Origin: Thioalkalivibrio sp. ALJ24
GTDB taxonomy: Bacteria; Pseudomonadota; Gammaproteobacteria; Ectothiorhodospirales; Ectothiorhodospiraceae
Assembly: GCF_000377785.1 (NCBI RefSeq)
Contig: NZ_KB898729.1
Coordinates: 183,486-247,485, forward strand
DNA length: 64,000 nt
Direction of reading: 5' to 3'
Shown here: positions 11,476 through 19,956 of the stretch, piece after piece
How the letters are laid out: the number at the start of each line of letters is the position of its first letter
Numbering within the stretch: position 1 is the first letter of the stretch
Position numbers and translations under genes: made by a program
Notes under the pieces: generated by a model
Told to the model about the DNA's origin: nothing
Database searches by the model: none
The model's input: the letters and a program-made list of their open reading frames with translations, nothing else

Positions 11476-12030
11476 ATGAAACCGACGCTGCAATCTTTTC
11501 TGCCCGGTCGTACCGCCCTGGTCGGGCTAGTCTGGCTCGCGCTCGCAACCGCCGGCGCGCAGGCGGGCGACCGTGAGCATGATGCCGACGGATCCTACGC
11601 CTGCGACTGCCCCGAGGGCCTGGAGATCGTGTCCGAGCCCTGGGTGCGCATGATGCCGCCGGGCATGGGTTCCACCGCGGCTTACCTGACGCTGGCCAAT
11701 CGGACCGACGAGGACATCGACCTGGTCCGGGGCGAATCGCCGGTGGCCGGGGTCACCGAACTGCATGACCATGTGCAGGACGATGCGGGCGTGATGCGCA
11801 TGCGCGAGGTTGAAGCCATCACCATCCCGGCCGGCGGCGAGACCGCACTGGAACCGGGCGGCCTGCACGTGATGCTGATCGATCTGCACGCACCCCTCGA
11901 GCGGGCTCAGCGCGTGTCGGTGACCCTGGAGACCGACGCCGGAGACACCATGGAATTCGAGGCCCGGGTCCGGGATGCCGAAACCGACGGCATGGGGCAT
12001 GGCCACGGGGGCGGGCACCACGGGCACTGA
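11476..12030 (+). CDS. PCu(A)C periplasmic copper chaperone
   Basis: 184 residues with a signal peptide (1-30) and the DUF461/PCu(A)C fold. The Cu(I) site is intact: H97, M109 and H131-x-M133 fit the H-x11-M-x21-H-x-M spacing of the family. The C-terminus is a His/Gly tail (MGHGHGGGHHGH), and the mature N-terminus has CDC, both extra potential copper ligands. Family members hand copper to cytochrome oxidase or similar enzymes. It is co-transcribed with the copper receptor, so the pair covers outer-membrane uptake and periplasmic transfer. Confidence 0.92.
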   Translation: MKPTLQSFLPGRTALVGLVWLALATAGAQAGDREHDADGSYACDCPEGLEIVSEPWVRMMPPGMGSTAAYLTLANRTDEDIDLVRGESPVAGVTELHDHVQDDAGVMRMREVEAITIPAGGETALEPGGLHVMLIDLHAPLERAQRVSVTLETDAGDTMEFEARVRDAETDGMGHGHGGGHHGH

Positions 12031-12054
12031 TTCGGCACACCGATCCGGGTTTGT

Positions 12055-12068
12055 TTGATCCAGATCGT
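12055..12068. promoter_or_regulatory. FNR/ANR-like box
   Basis: TTGAT-CCAG-ATCGT matches the FNR consensus TTGAT-N4-ATCAA in the left half and in 3 of 5 bases on the right. A CATACT -10-like hexamer at 12092-12097 puts the box centre near -42, the usual position for class II activation, ahead of the FHA-kinase genes. Confidence 0.4.
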
Positions 12069-12127
12069 TGTGCCCCCTTGCCGGGTGTGAGCATACTCCG
12101 GCCCGGACGTCCTTTGCCGGGGGGAGT

Positions 12128-12673
12128 ATGAGCGACGATTCGGAAGGTGCTTGCCAGGCTCGCGGCCGCAACGGGCCGCAGGGGACAATGCTGTTCCAGC
12201 GCGGGGAGATGCCCGAGGCCCCGCCGGCGCCGGCCGGCACCCACGAGGTCGGGGACAGCGATCTCCCGGTGCTCGTCGGCGTGAACGAGCCGTTCCAGCA
12301 GCAGCGACTGCCCATGCGCCCCGGACGGCATTCCCTCGGGCGGCAGTCCGATAACGACATCGTGCTGCAGGAGCCGAGCGTCTCGTCGCAGCACGCCTGG
12401 GTCATCAACGACGGGGGCGCCTGCCGAGTGATGAACCTGCTGTCCACCAACGGGACCTGGGTCAACGACGAACGCATCCACGAGGCGACCCTGAAGGAGG
12501 GTGACCGGGTGCGTTTCGGGTCGGCGGAGTTCGTGTTCCATCATCGCGATCACGCCGGCGTCGGGCTGCCGAGTGCCGAGAGAACCGTGCGCTGGCGGCC
12601 CTGGGTCATCGGCGGACTGGCCGTGCTGGCGGTCGCGGCCCTCATCCGGGTCGGGCTGGAGGTCCTCGCCTGA
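12128..12673 (+). CDS. FHA-domain membrane protein
   Basis: 181 residues. An FHA phosphothreonine-binding domain (about residues 60-150) has the defining residues: LGR at 70-72, SVSSQHA at 84-90 and STNGTWVN at 106-113. A single membrane helix (about 157-178) ends the protein, so the FHA domain faces the cytoplasm. N-terminal residues 1-45 are low complexity and may be the phosphorylated part. Only 3 nt separate it from the kinase gene, so it is probably a substrate or docking partner of that kinase. Confidence 0.9.
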   Translation: MSDDSEGACQARGRNGPQGTMLFQRGEMPEAPPAPAGTHEVGDSDLPVLVGVNEPFQQQRLPMRPGRHSLGRQSDNDIVLQEPSVSSQHAWVINDGGACRVMNLLSTNGTWVNDERIHEATLKEGDRVRFGSAEFVFHHRDHAGVGLPSAERTVRWRPWVIGGLAVLAVAALIRVGLEVLA

Positions 12674-12676
12674 TCC

Positions 12677-14362
12677 ATGCGGCGTCTGGGCCGTTATGAA
12701 GTGGGCGAAGAGCTGGGCCGTGGTGCGATGGCGACGGTCCATCAGGGATACGACCCACAGATCCGTCGCACCCTCGCCATCAAGATCCTGCATGACGATT
12801 ACGCCTGCGATCCGGAGTACCGCCAGCGCTTTCTGACCGAGGCCCGCGCGGCGGGGACGCTGACCCATCCCGGGATCGTCACCATCTTCGACGTCGGCGA
12901 GGCCGAGGGGCGGCCTTTCATCGCCATGGAACTGGTGGACGGGCTGACGCTGGAGGCCTATGCCGAGCAGTTCCGGCCGCTGCTGCTGCGCAATGTCCTC
13001 AAGGTCGCGCAGCAGCTGGCGGAGGCCCTGGACTATGCCCATCGCCACGGGGTGATCCATCGCGACATCAAGCCCGAAAACATCCTGGTCACCAGTGCCA
13101 CGGTCAATATCAAGGTGATGGACTTCGGCATCGCCGAGACCCTGTTCGATCCGGAATGGCACGCCAGCGACCATTTCGCTTCCGCCGGCACCCCGCACTA
13201 CATGGCCCCCGAGCTGGTGAGCGGCGGCGGTGCCGACAACCGGAGCGATCTCTGGTCCATGGGCGTGGTGCTCTACGAGCTGCTCACCGGTCATCGCCCG
13301 TTTCTGGATGGTGAAACCGGCCGGGTCCTGCAACGCGTGCTGGGGGAACCGGTCCCGGAACCGCGGCCCATCGTCCCCGACTGCCCCGCCGACCTGGTGG
13401 CCGTGGTCCGGCGACTGCTGGAACGGGATCCGGCGAAGCGTTATCAGTCCGCGGCCGAGCTGCTGGTGGACCTGCAGCGTATCGACGAAGAGCGGGCCGA
13501 GCGCGAACGGGCCGGGGTCGGGCGCCGTATCGTCCCGTTGCGCCTGCGCTGGACCGCCGTGATGGGGGGCATCGTGGCCATAACCCTGGCCATGGGCGCC
13601 TACCTGGTGCAGCAGAAGCAGAACGAGGTGATGACCGATCTCGCGTTCGACTACGGCTCCACGCTGGCCGGGACCATTGCCTGGGAGAGCGCCGAGGACC
13701 TGCTGCTGGAGGACTCCATCGCGATGCAGGCACGGCTGCACGACATGCAGGCCAACCGCGAGATCGAACTGCTTTCGGTCAGCGATCGCCACGGCCGCAT
13801 CGTGGCCAGTTCCGACGCGGATGATCTCGGCGAACCTCGTCGCGAGCCACCCGGCGACGCACTGCTGCTCAGCCGCGAGGGGCAATCCGTATGGTCGGCT
13901 GCGGGGCCGGATGGCAGCGAGGTGATCCTGTTCGAGGCCCCCGTGCGTTTCCAGGACTTCGAGCTGGGGCATCTGCAGGTGGCGCTCAGTACCGTCTCGC
14001 TGCGGGACGCCGGGCGCACGACCATGGTAGCGCTGTCTCTGCTGACGGTGGTGACCGTGCTGGCGGTGCTGCTGGGGATGTACGTGTTTGCCCGGCGCCT
14101 GCAGGTGCCGCTGGAGACCCTGCGCGGCGCGCTGGACCAGATTGCCCAGGGGCGGCTGGATACGCGCATCCGGGTGCGGCGGCGGGACGATTTCGAGCGG
14201 GTGTTCTCCGCCTACAACGTGATGGCCGATTCGCTGGAGGCCCGGGTGAAGCGAGCCCCCGCCGAGCGGGGGCCGCGCGATCAAGGAGAGGATTCCGCCG
14301 CGACCCGAACCCTCCCCGTGCCGCCGCCGTCGCGGAAATCCGGGAAGACCGGTCGCCGGTAA
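12677..14362 (+). CDS. Transmembrane Ser/Thr protein kinase with C-terminal HAMP
   Basis: 561 residues. The N-terminal Hanks-type kinase is complete: glycine loop GRGAMATV (14-21), K36, E56, HRD 128-130, DFG 149-151, APE 177-179. A membrane helix (about 290-312), a periplasmic segment of about 140 residues, a second helix (about 452-475) and a HAMP domain (about 476-525) follow, then a short basic, Pro-rich tail. Bacterial kinases of this type usually carry PASTA or other extracellular repeats; a HAMP with no output domain after it is unusual. The gene overlaps nothing and ends 1 nt from the convergent LysM gene. Confidence 0.92.
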   Translation: MRRLGRYEVGEELGRGAMATVHQGYDPQIRRTLAIKILHDDYACDPEYRQRFLTEARAAGTLTHPGIVTIFDVGEAEGRPFIAMELVDGLTLEAYAEQFRPLLLRNVLKVAQQLAEALDYAHRHGVIHRDIKPENILVTSATVNIKVMDFGIAETLFDPEWHASDHFASAGTPHYMAPELVSGGGADNRSDLWSMGVVLYELLTGHRPFLDGETGRVLQRVLGEPVPEPRPIVPDCPADLVAVVRRLLERDPAKRYQSAAELLVDLQRIDEERAERERAGVGRRIVPLRLRWTAVMGGIVAITLAMGAYLVQQKQNEVMTDLAFDYGSTLAGTIAWESAEDLLLEDSIAMQARLHDMQANREIELLSVSDRHGRIVASSDADDLGEPRREPPGDALLLSREGQSVWSAAGPDGSEVILFEAPVRFQDFELGHLQVALSTVSLRDAGRTTMVALSLLTVVTVLAVLLGMYVFARRLQVPLETLRGALDQIAQGRLDTRIRVRRRDDFERVFSAYNVMADSLEARVKRAPAERGPRDQGEDSAATRTLPVPPPSRKSGKTGRR

Positions 14363-14363
14363 A

Positions 14364-15209
14364 TCAGTCCAGCGCCTCCAGCCGGCGTTTCAGTTCCAGT
14401 GCCCGCAGCCGGTAGCCCTGCGCGGATTCGAAATCCGGGTCCAGTTCCAGCGTCGCGTCCCACAACTCGATCGCACGTTCGAGGTTCTGGTTGCGGTAAT
14501 GGACGATCGCTGCCGAATGCAGGCGCTCCGCGCGGTCACGCCGGAGTTCGGACAGCTCGGAGCGCGCCGGTTCGCCTTCGGGGTCGGCCTCCCGCGCCCG
14601 TTCCAGTGGTTCGATCGCCGGGTCGTCGTCACCGTGCTTCGCGGAGCCGCCGTCGGCCCCGGCGTCCAGGGCCTGCAACTGTTCGTCCAGGTCCGGCGCA
14701 TGCTCGGGTTCGTCGGTGTCTTCGCGATCCGGTACCTGCGGGACCCGCAGCTCCTGCCCTACGGTCAGGTGCCCGGGCCGGTTGATGTCGTTCAGTCGTG
14801 CCAGGGCAACGAACCGTGTCGCATCGCCGGCATAGCGCCGCGCGATCAGCCCCAGGGTGTCCCCGGACTCCACCGTGTGTACGGTCTCGCCCTCGGCCAC
14901 CAGGGTCTCGGGGTCGCGTTCCAGCTGTTCGCGCAGCGAACGCGCCACGGGGTCGTCCGGCTGGTCTTCCAGGTGGTGATCCAGTCCGGTCTCCGCGCGC
15001 TCCCAGTCCCCGGCCTGCAGCCAGCGCAGGATCTCTGCCAGGGAGGAGCCCTCGCCGGCGTCTTCTTCGTCGGCCTCTGGTGCCGCCGTCGGGTCCGTCT
15101 GCCCGGTTTCTTCCTTTGGTTCCGCGGCCTCCTCCAGGAGGGCGCAGCCGCCCGTCCACGCAAGCGCGGCGAGCAGAACGGCGGTCAGGGGCCAACGACG
15201 GACATCCAT
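14364..15209 (-). CDS. LysM and TPR-like envelope lipoprotein
   Basis: 281 residues. The signal sequence MDVRRWPLTAVLLAALAW ends at TGGC, an acceptable though not ideal lipobox. An acidic linker, a LysM domain (HTVESGDTLGLIARRYAG to VGQELRVPQ, about residues 105-155) and a TPR-like C-terminus (YRNQNLERAIELWDATLELDP) follow. It should sit in the envelope and bind peptidoglycan. Three upstream in-frame ATGs exist; I chose 15209 because it gives a normal-length lipoprotein signal, though no ribosome site is clear for any of them. It lies between the kinase and the PP2C phosphatase. Confidence 0.78.
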   Translation of the reverse strand: MDVRRWPLTAVLLAALAWTGGCALLEEAAEPKEETGQTDPTAAPEADEEDAGEGSSLAEILRWLQAGDWERAETGLDHHLEDQPDDPVARSLREQLERDPETLVAEGETVHTVESGDTLGLIARRYAGDATRFVALARLNDINRPGHLTVGQELRVPQVPDREDTDEPEHAPDLDEQLQALDAGADGGSAKHGDDDPAIEPLERAREADPEGEPARSELSELRRDRAERLHSAAIVHYRNQNLERAIELWDATLELDPDFESAQGYRLRALELKRRLEALD

Positions 15210-15274
15210 GCGAAGGTTCAGTGATGTGGTGGATTGCATGACGCGCGTGGGTGTTGGCATTCGGGTGTCGGCTC

Positions 15275-16147
15275 TCACGCGCCGCCAACCGGCCACAGCA
15301 GGATTGCGAGCACGGCCAGCAGGAGCAGGCCGCCCACCAGGATCAAGGGCAGAAACGACCCGCCGCGCAGGCGATAGAGCCCCTGTGGCGGCGCGGCGCG
15401 CCATGCGGCCACGGCGATGTTGTCACCCCGCGGGCCACCGCGCCGCGCCGCGACCTGCACCGCATCCTCGAGGGTGGCGGGCAGGTCGTCGGCCAGCAGC
15501 AGGCCGGCCATCTCGTCGGGCTTCACCTGTTCCCAGAACCCGTCGGTGCACAGCAGAAACGCGGAGTCCGGGGCCAGCCGGCCATGACCGTTTTCCAGAC
15601 GCAGGCCACCGGGCATGCCCAGCGCCGCGAGCAGGTGGTTCTGTTCCGGATGGGTGGCCATCTCTTCTTCGCGGATCAGCCCGGCGTCGAACAGTTCCTG
15701 GACCCGCGAGTGGTCGCGGGTACGTTCGATCAGGCGGGGGCCGCGGAAATGCAGCAGACGGCTGTCGCCACAGTGCACCCACCAGGCTTCCCCCTCGCTG
15801 ACCAGCAGCAGTACCAGCGTGGTCCCGGGCGGTGCGATGTCATCGGTGATTTCGGCGCGCAGGGCCTCGTGTGCCGCGCGGGCCGTGGACTCCAGCCACC
15901 GGGCCGGACGCGCCGGGGTGCCGTTGCAGGCGTCCCAGTGGGCCTCCACTGCCGCAATGGCCGTGCGCGAGGCCCAGGCGCCGGCCGCGTGCCCGCCCAT
16001 GCCATCGGCGACCGCCAGCAGGGCCCGGCGACCGTCGGGCGAGGCGCGCACCGTAACGGCGTCCTGCTGTTCGTGGCGTGCCCCGATATCGCTTGCAAAG
16101 GCAGTTTCCATGCGGTGTCCGGCGGGAGAGTCGGTGGCCCCGCTCAT
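15275..16147 (-). CDS. PP2C-type Ser/Thr phosphatase with C-terminal membrane helix
   Basis: 290 residues. The PPM metal-binding motifs are all present: SDIGARHEQQDA, VADGMGGHA, GDSR, CTDGFWE and RGDNIAV. A hydrophobic segment (about 266-288) anchors the C-terminus. It would remove phosphates added by the nearby membrane kinase; kinase, FHA protein and phosphatase together form a standard signalling set. Such trios often control type VI secretion, but no secretion gene is present here. Confidence 0.92.
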   Translation of the reverse strand: MSGATDSPAGHRMETAFASDIGARHEQQDAVTVRASPDGRRALLAVADGMGGHAAGAWASRTAIAAVEAHWDACNGTPARPARWLESTARAAHEALRAEITDDIAPPGTTLVLLLVSEGEAWWVHCGDSRLLHFRGPRLIERTRDHSRVQELFDAGLIREEEMATHPEQNHLLAALGMPGGLRLENGHGRLAPDSAFLLCTDGFWEQVKPDEMAGLLLADDLPATLEDAVQVAARRGGPRGDNIAVAAWRAAPPQGLYRLRGGSFLPLILVGGLLLLAVLAILLWPVGGA

Positions 16148-16195
16148 GATGCCGGTTCCGCGCCCCGGGCAACAGCCTGCGCCGGCGGCACCCGG

Positions 16196-17146
16196 TCAGC
16201 CGGTGGCGCCCAGCCAGAATTCGATGGAGCGCCCGAGGAACTCCTCGGAGGTCATGTAGTGCGAGCCGTCACAGGAGAAGGTCAGGCTGACCATGCCGTT
16301 GAACAGGTTGAGCGAGGCCGAACGCAGGTAAACCGTCTCGTCGGCAAAGCGCAGGGTCCGCAGGCCTTCCAGTACGCGGGCGATGTCCGTCCTCGGGATC
16401 AGGGCCTCCTCGGGATAGGGCTCGTGGGGGAAGGCGAGACAGACATCCGGGTCGGCCAGCGATTCGTGGGTGAGGATGCGGTAGCGGTAGGGATCCTCGG
16501 TGGTCCACAGGGTCGCGCGCGAACTGGAGAAGTGGAACACCCCCTGAAACACGCCGCGTTCGGTGAACAGTTCCTCCAGGATTGCCATGGCCGAATCCAT
16601 GTTGCGGTCCATCAGGCTCTCGGTGCGGCTCTGCTGGAACAGCGTCCCGCGGATCGAGGGGTCTCCCTTGATCTGGCGCCACTCGCTGGATTCCTCGTAC
16701 AGGTCCCCCGACAGGTCGGGCAGGTTGCGCAGGTCGAAATCCGCGCCCAGAAAGCCCAGTGCCCGGCCCTCTCCGTCACGTACCAGCTGCAGCGCGGTCA
16801 GCGACGGGCGGCGCCCCAGCAGGCTGACGTAGGCCTCCGAAAGCAGGAATCCGTCGGCCGGCACGGCCTCCTTCATGTACGGGCGCTGCGAGCGGTCGCG
16901 CCCGAAGTGTTCCGGCAGGACACCACTGCGCGAGACGTTGTCGGAGAGCTGGATCCCCTCGGTATTCAGCGCATACATGAAGGTGGCTTCGGGGATCTGC
17001 CGAATGCCCTCCTCGAGGATGGAGTCCAGCGCTCCCCGCGCGGGCCAGGCCGGGGCCAGCCGTGTGGCGAGGATGCGCAGCGGTTCGTGCAGGCGTTCCT
17101 CCAGCGATTCCCGCTGGTGCTCGATGGCCTGTTTCAGTTCCCTCAT
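16196..17146 (-). CDS. Cache/PDC-like sensor protein without output domain
   Basis: 316 residues with no membrane helix or signal peptide. The central part resembles a PDC/Cache ligand-binding fold: FMYALNTEGIQLSDNV, then RDRSQRPYMKEAV, YVSLLGRRPSLTALQLVRD and GFLGADFDLRNL. No kinase, cyclase or receptor signalling domain follows; the C-terminal third is unassigned. An N-terminal coiled helix could mediate dimerisation. It ends 48 nt before the phosphatase gene on the same strand, so a joint role in the phospho-signalling group is possible. Confidence 0.65.
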   Translation of the reverse strand: MRELKQAIEHQRESLEERLHEPLRILATRLAPAWPARGALDSILEEGIRQIPEATFMYALNTEGIQLSDNVSRSGVLPEHFGRDRSQRPYMKEAVPADGFLLSEAYVSLLGRRPSLTALQLVRDGEGRALGFLGADFDLRNLPDLSGDLYEESSEWRQIKGDPSIRGTLFQQSRTESLMDRNMDSAMAILEELFTERGVFQGVFHFSSSRATLWTTEDPYRYRILTHESLADPDVCLAFPHEPYPEEALIPRTDIARVLEGLRTLRFADETVYLRSASLNLFNGMVSLTFSCDGSHYMTSEEFLGRSIEFWLGATG

Positions 17147-17301
17147 GGTGCGGTTCGGTCCCTTTTGGTGCGCGACGGATTATCCCTGAACCGCCATGGC
17201 GGTGTCGTGACGGCCACTGCCGTGGCCCGTCCTTTCCTTCATTGCTCCACTCAGCAGGATCCGTGCCCGCGCCCGCCGATCCGGCGCGGCCCGGGCGCGT
17301 T

Positions 17302-17517
17302 TCAGGAGCGCGGATCCTTGCGTCGGCGCGAACGGCGCCAGAGCCAGCCGCCCACCCCGACCAGCGCGACCACCAGTAACGCCAGGGGCCATACGTGCTC
17401 GGGCGAACTGAGATAGTGGAGCAGGGAATGCCCGTCGCCATGGCCGTGGCCGGGGTGGGCGAGGGCCGGGGCGCTGGTCAGGGCGAGGATGGTGAAGGCA
17501 AGGCTGCGCAGCATCAT
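17302..17517 (-). CDS. Small His-rich membrane peptide of the hyp cluster
   Basis: 71 residues: signal peptide ending at ALA, a His/Gly stretch HPGHGHGDGH, a membrane helix (WPLALLVVALVGVGGWLW) and a basic tail. The exposed histidines would face the periplasm and could bind nickel or another metal; that is inference. The ATG at 17517 was chosen because GGAG lies 8 nt upstream; two upstream ATGs are less well placed. It is the last gene on the strand after hypE, about 95 nt away, so it probably belongs to the hydrogenase maturation unit. Confidence 0.65.
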   Translation of the reverse strand: MMLRSLAFTILALTSAPALAHPGHGHGDGHSLLHYLSSPEHVWPLALLVVALVGVGGWLWRRSRRRKDPRS

Positions 17518-17612
17518 GTGCATCTCTCCGGTTGGTGCGGTTCCGTATCCCACGATAGCCTGCTGCGGCCGTCGCGTCAGCGCGCCCGGTCCTGCCCGGT
17601 GGCCTGTCGAAG

Positions 17613-18617
17613 TCAGCAGATGCGGGGCAACTGCTCACCGGCCGGCAGGATCAAGCGGCGTTCCACGCCCGTGGCGAGGCGTCGGATGACCGCGGGCTCG
17701 CCCGCCTCGGCCTGGCCGATGGCGACGGCACCGGCCGTCTCCGGTCGTGACCGCAGCACACCCAGTGCCTGTTCGGCCGCGGGTTCCGGCACGGCGGCCA
17801 GGAAGCGGCCCTCCGAAGCGCTGTGCAGCGGGTCCAGCCCGAGGATCTCGCAGGCCCCGCGCACGTCCTCGCGCACCGGGATGGCCGCATCGTCCAGCAC
17901 CAGACGGCAGCCGGAGGCTTCGGCCAGTTCCTGCAGCGCGGCGACGGTGCCGCCGCGGGTGGGGTCGCGCAGCGCATGCACGGGCACGTCGGCTGCCAGC
18001 AGCGCGGCCACCGCGCCGGCGACCGGCTCGCTGTCGCTGGGGATCGGCGGGTCCAGTCCCAGGTCCTCGCGTGCGGCGAGGATGGCGACGCCATGACGGC
18101 CCAGATCGCCACTGGCCAGCAGCACGTCGCCCGGCCGGATCGCATCCGGTGCGATCCGCACTCCCTCCGGTGCGACGCCGACCCCGCTGGTGTTGAGGTA
18201 GGCCCCGTCGCCGTGACCGGCCTCGACCACCTTGGTATCGCCGGCCACCACCTGCACACCACATTCTTCGGCGGCCACGCGTACGGAGCCGAGGATCTGC
18301 CACAGATCCTCCAGCGGAAGCCCTTCCTCCAGGATCAGGCCCAGTGTCAGCCACAGCGGCCGCGCCCCGGCCATCGCCAGGTCGTTGACCGTGCCGTGTA
18401 CCGCGGTGCGGCCGATGTCGCCACCGGGAAAGAACAGGGGCCGCACCACGAAGCTGTCGGTGGTCATGGCCAGACGTCCGCCCGGGATGTCGAGCACCGC
18501 CGCATCGGGGGCGCCGCAGGCCCGTGCGCCCAGCGCCGGCAGGATGACCTCGTCCAGCAGCTTTGCCTGCAGCCGGCCCCCGCCACCATGCGCCAGCCGC
18601 ACGACCTCGGTGGTCAT
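17613..18617 (-). CDS. hypE: Hydrogenase maturation protein HypE
   Basis: 334 residues of the PurM-like HypE family, which dehydrates the carbamoyl group on its C-terminal cysteine to form the cyanide ligand of the NiFe site. The protein ends PRIC, the required terminal cysteine. N-terminal LAHGGGG, TTDSFVV, DLAMAGARP and GDTKVVE motifs match the family. The start codon overlaps the hypD stop in an ATGA arrangement, so translation is coupled. Confidence 0.97.
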   Translation of the reverse strand: MTTEVVRLAHGGGGRLQAKLLDEVILPALGARACGAPDAAVLDIPGGRLAMTTDSFVVRPLFFPGGDIGRTAVHGTVNDLAMAGARPLWLTLGLILEEGLPLEDLWQILGSVRVAAEECGVQVVAGDTKVVEAGHGDGAYLNTSGVGVAPEGVRIAPDAIRPGDVLLASGDLGRHGVAILAAREDLGLDPPIPSDSEPVAGAVAALLAADVPVHALRDPTRGGTVAALQELAEASGCRLVLDDAAIPVREDVRGACEILGLDPLHSASEGRFLAAVPEPAAEQALGVLRSRPETAGAVAIGQAEAGEPAVIRRLATGVERRLILPAGEQLPRIC

Positions 18618-19702
18618 GTCTCGCCCCGGTAGTGCAGGTAGGCGGCGCAGGCCCCCTCGGAGGACACCATCGGCGCGCCCAGCGGGGTGTCCGGGGTGCA
18701 CTCGCGGCCGAAGGCCGGGCAGTCAGTCGGGCGGCGCAGTCCGCGCAGGACCTCGCCGGCAATGCAGGGCCCGTCCGCCCCGGTCGCGGGGGCCGCGACC
18801 CCGAAACGGACGACGGCATCGAAGCGGGCGTAGGCCGGGCGCAGGCCCAGTCCGCTGGCGGGCAGGCGGCCCATGCCGCGCCACTCGCGTTCCACCGGCT
18901 CGAATACGCGGGCGACCGCATCGCGCGCGGCGGCGTTGCCGTCGTCGCGGGCGGCCCGGTCGTAGCGGTTCTCGACCCGGGCCTCGCCGCGCTCCAGCTG
19001 CTCCACGCAGGCCCGGATTCCGGCCAGCAGGTCCACCGGCTCGAAGCCCGTCACCACGATGGGCACCCGGAAACGCTCGGTGATCGTCCGGTAGACGGTT
19101 GCACCTTCCACCGTGCAGACGTGTCCGGCGGCGAGAAAGCCCTGGATGCGGCTGTCCGGGTCGGTCAGCAGGGCCTCCATCGCCGGCGGCACCAGCGAGT
19201 GCGAGACCAGCAGCGACAGGTTGGACAGCCCCAGGGCCTCGGCCTGCAGCACCGCGATCGCGGCGGCCGGCGCAGTGGTCTCGAAGCCCACCGCCAGCAG
19301 CACCACCTCGCGCTGCGGGTGTTCGCGTGCCAGGGCGACCGCATCCAGCGGCGAGTAGATCACGCGCACATCGCCGCCGGCCGCGCGCGCCGCGTTCAGG
19401 TCGCCCAGCGCGCCGGGCACCCGCAGCATGTCGCCGAAGGTGCACAGCATCACCTCCGGCCGGCGGGTCAGCTGCACGGCCTGGTCCAGGGTCTCGGTGG
19501 GCGTCACGCAGACCGGACAGCCGGGCCCGTGGAGCAGCTCGACCGTGTCCGCCAGCAGGTCGTCCAGCCCGTGGCGCAGGATCGCGTGGGTCTGGCCGCC
19601 GCAGACCTCCATCAGCGTCCAGCGTCGGCTGCAGGCCGCACGGATCGCCTCGACCTGCTGCAGGATCAGCGCCGGATCGCGGTATTCGTCCAGGTGCCTC
19701 AC
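18614..19702 (-). CDS. hypD: Hydrogenase maturation protein HypD
   Basis: 362 residues. HypD carries an Fe-S cluster and scaffolds assembly of Fe(CN)2CO with HypC. Signature motifs are present: MEVCGGQTHAI, HGPGCPVCVTP, GFETTAP, and C-terminal cysteines CIAGEVLRG and DCPAFGRECTP. The start is a GTG at 19702 overlapping the hypC stop by GTGA, so nearby in-frame ATGs far upstream inside hypC and hypF are not the start. Normal length. Confidence 0.96.
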   Translation of the reverse strand: MRHLDEYRDPALILQQVEAIRAACSRRWTLMEVCGGQTHAILRHGLDDLLADTVELLHGPGCPVCVTPTETLDQAVQLTRRPEVMLCTFGDMLRVPGALGDLNAARAAGGDVRVIYSPLDAVALAREHPQREVVLLAVGFETTAPAAAIAVLQAEALGLSNLSLLVSHSLVPPAMEALLTDPDSRIQGFLAAGHVCTVEGATVYRTITERFRVPIVVTGFEPVDLLAGIRACVEQLERGEARVENRYDRAARDDGNAAARDAVARVFEPVEREWRGMGRLPASGLGLRPAYARFDAVVRFGVAAPATGADGPCIAGEVLRGLRRPTDCPAFGRECTPDTPLGAPMVSSEGACAAYLHYRGET

Positions 19703-19953
19703 GGGTCCTCCGGGGCGGGCGGCGCATGCTCGGGGATCTCGCGCAGCGCGGCCAGCGTACGTTCCGCCGCGGCCTCGTCGATGGTGGCGATCGCGATGCC
19801 GGCATGCACCAGCACGTAGTCGCCGGGCCCGGCCTCCGGGGTGCAGGCAAGCGACACCGTGCGCGCGACCCCGCCGAACCGCACCTGCGCCTGGCGGAAC
19901 AGCGGATCGTCGCCCTCCACCGAGTCGATAAGGCCGGGGATCGCAAGGCACAT
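19699..19953 (-). CDS. hypC: Hydrogenase maturation chaperone HypC
   Basis: 84 residues. The N-terminus MCLAIPG carries the catalytic Cys2, which binds the iron complex and the hydrogenase large subunit precursor. The barrel signature GDYVLVHAGIAI follows. It sits between hypF (3 nt gap) and hypD (4-nt overlap) and is a standard, intact HypC. Confidence 0.97.
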   Translation of the reverse strand: MCLAIPGLIDSVEGDDPLFRQAQVRFGGVARTVSLACTPEAGPGDYVLVHAGIAIATIDEAAAERTLAALREIPEHAPPAPEDP

Positions 19954-19956
19954 GGG

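Noticed and set aside
11819..14284. Minus-strand open frame of 821 codons
   Set aside because: Antisense to the copper chaperone, FHA and kinase genes, all of which have clear motifs.
12128..16147. Type VI secretion locus
   Set aside because: FHA, kinase and phosphatase suggested it, but no tss, hcp, vgrG or clpV gene is present.
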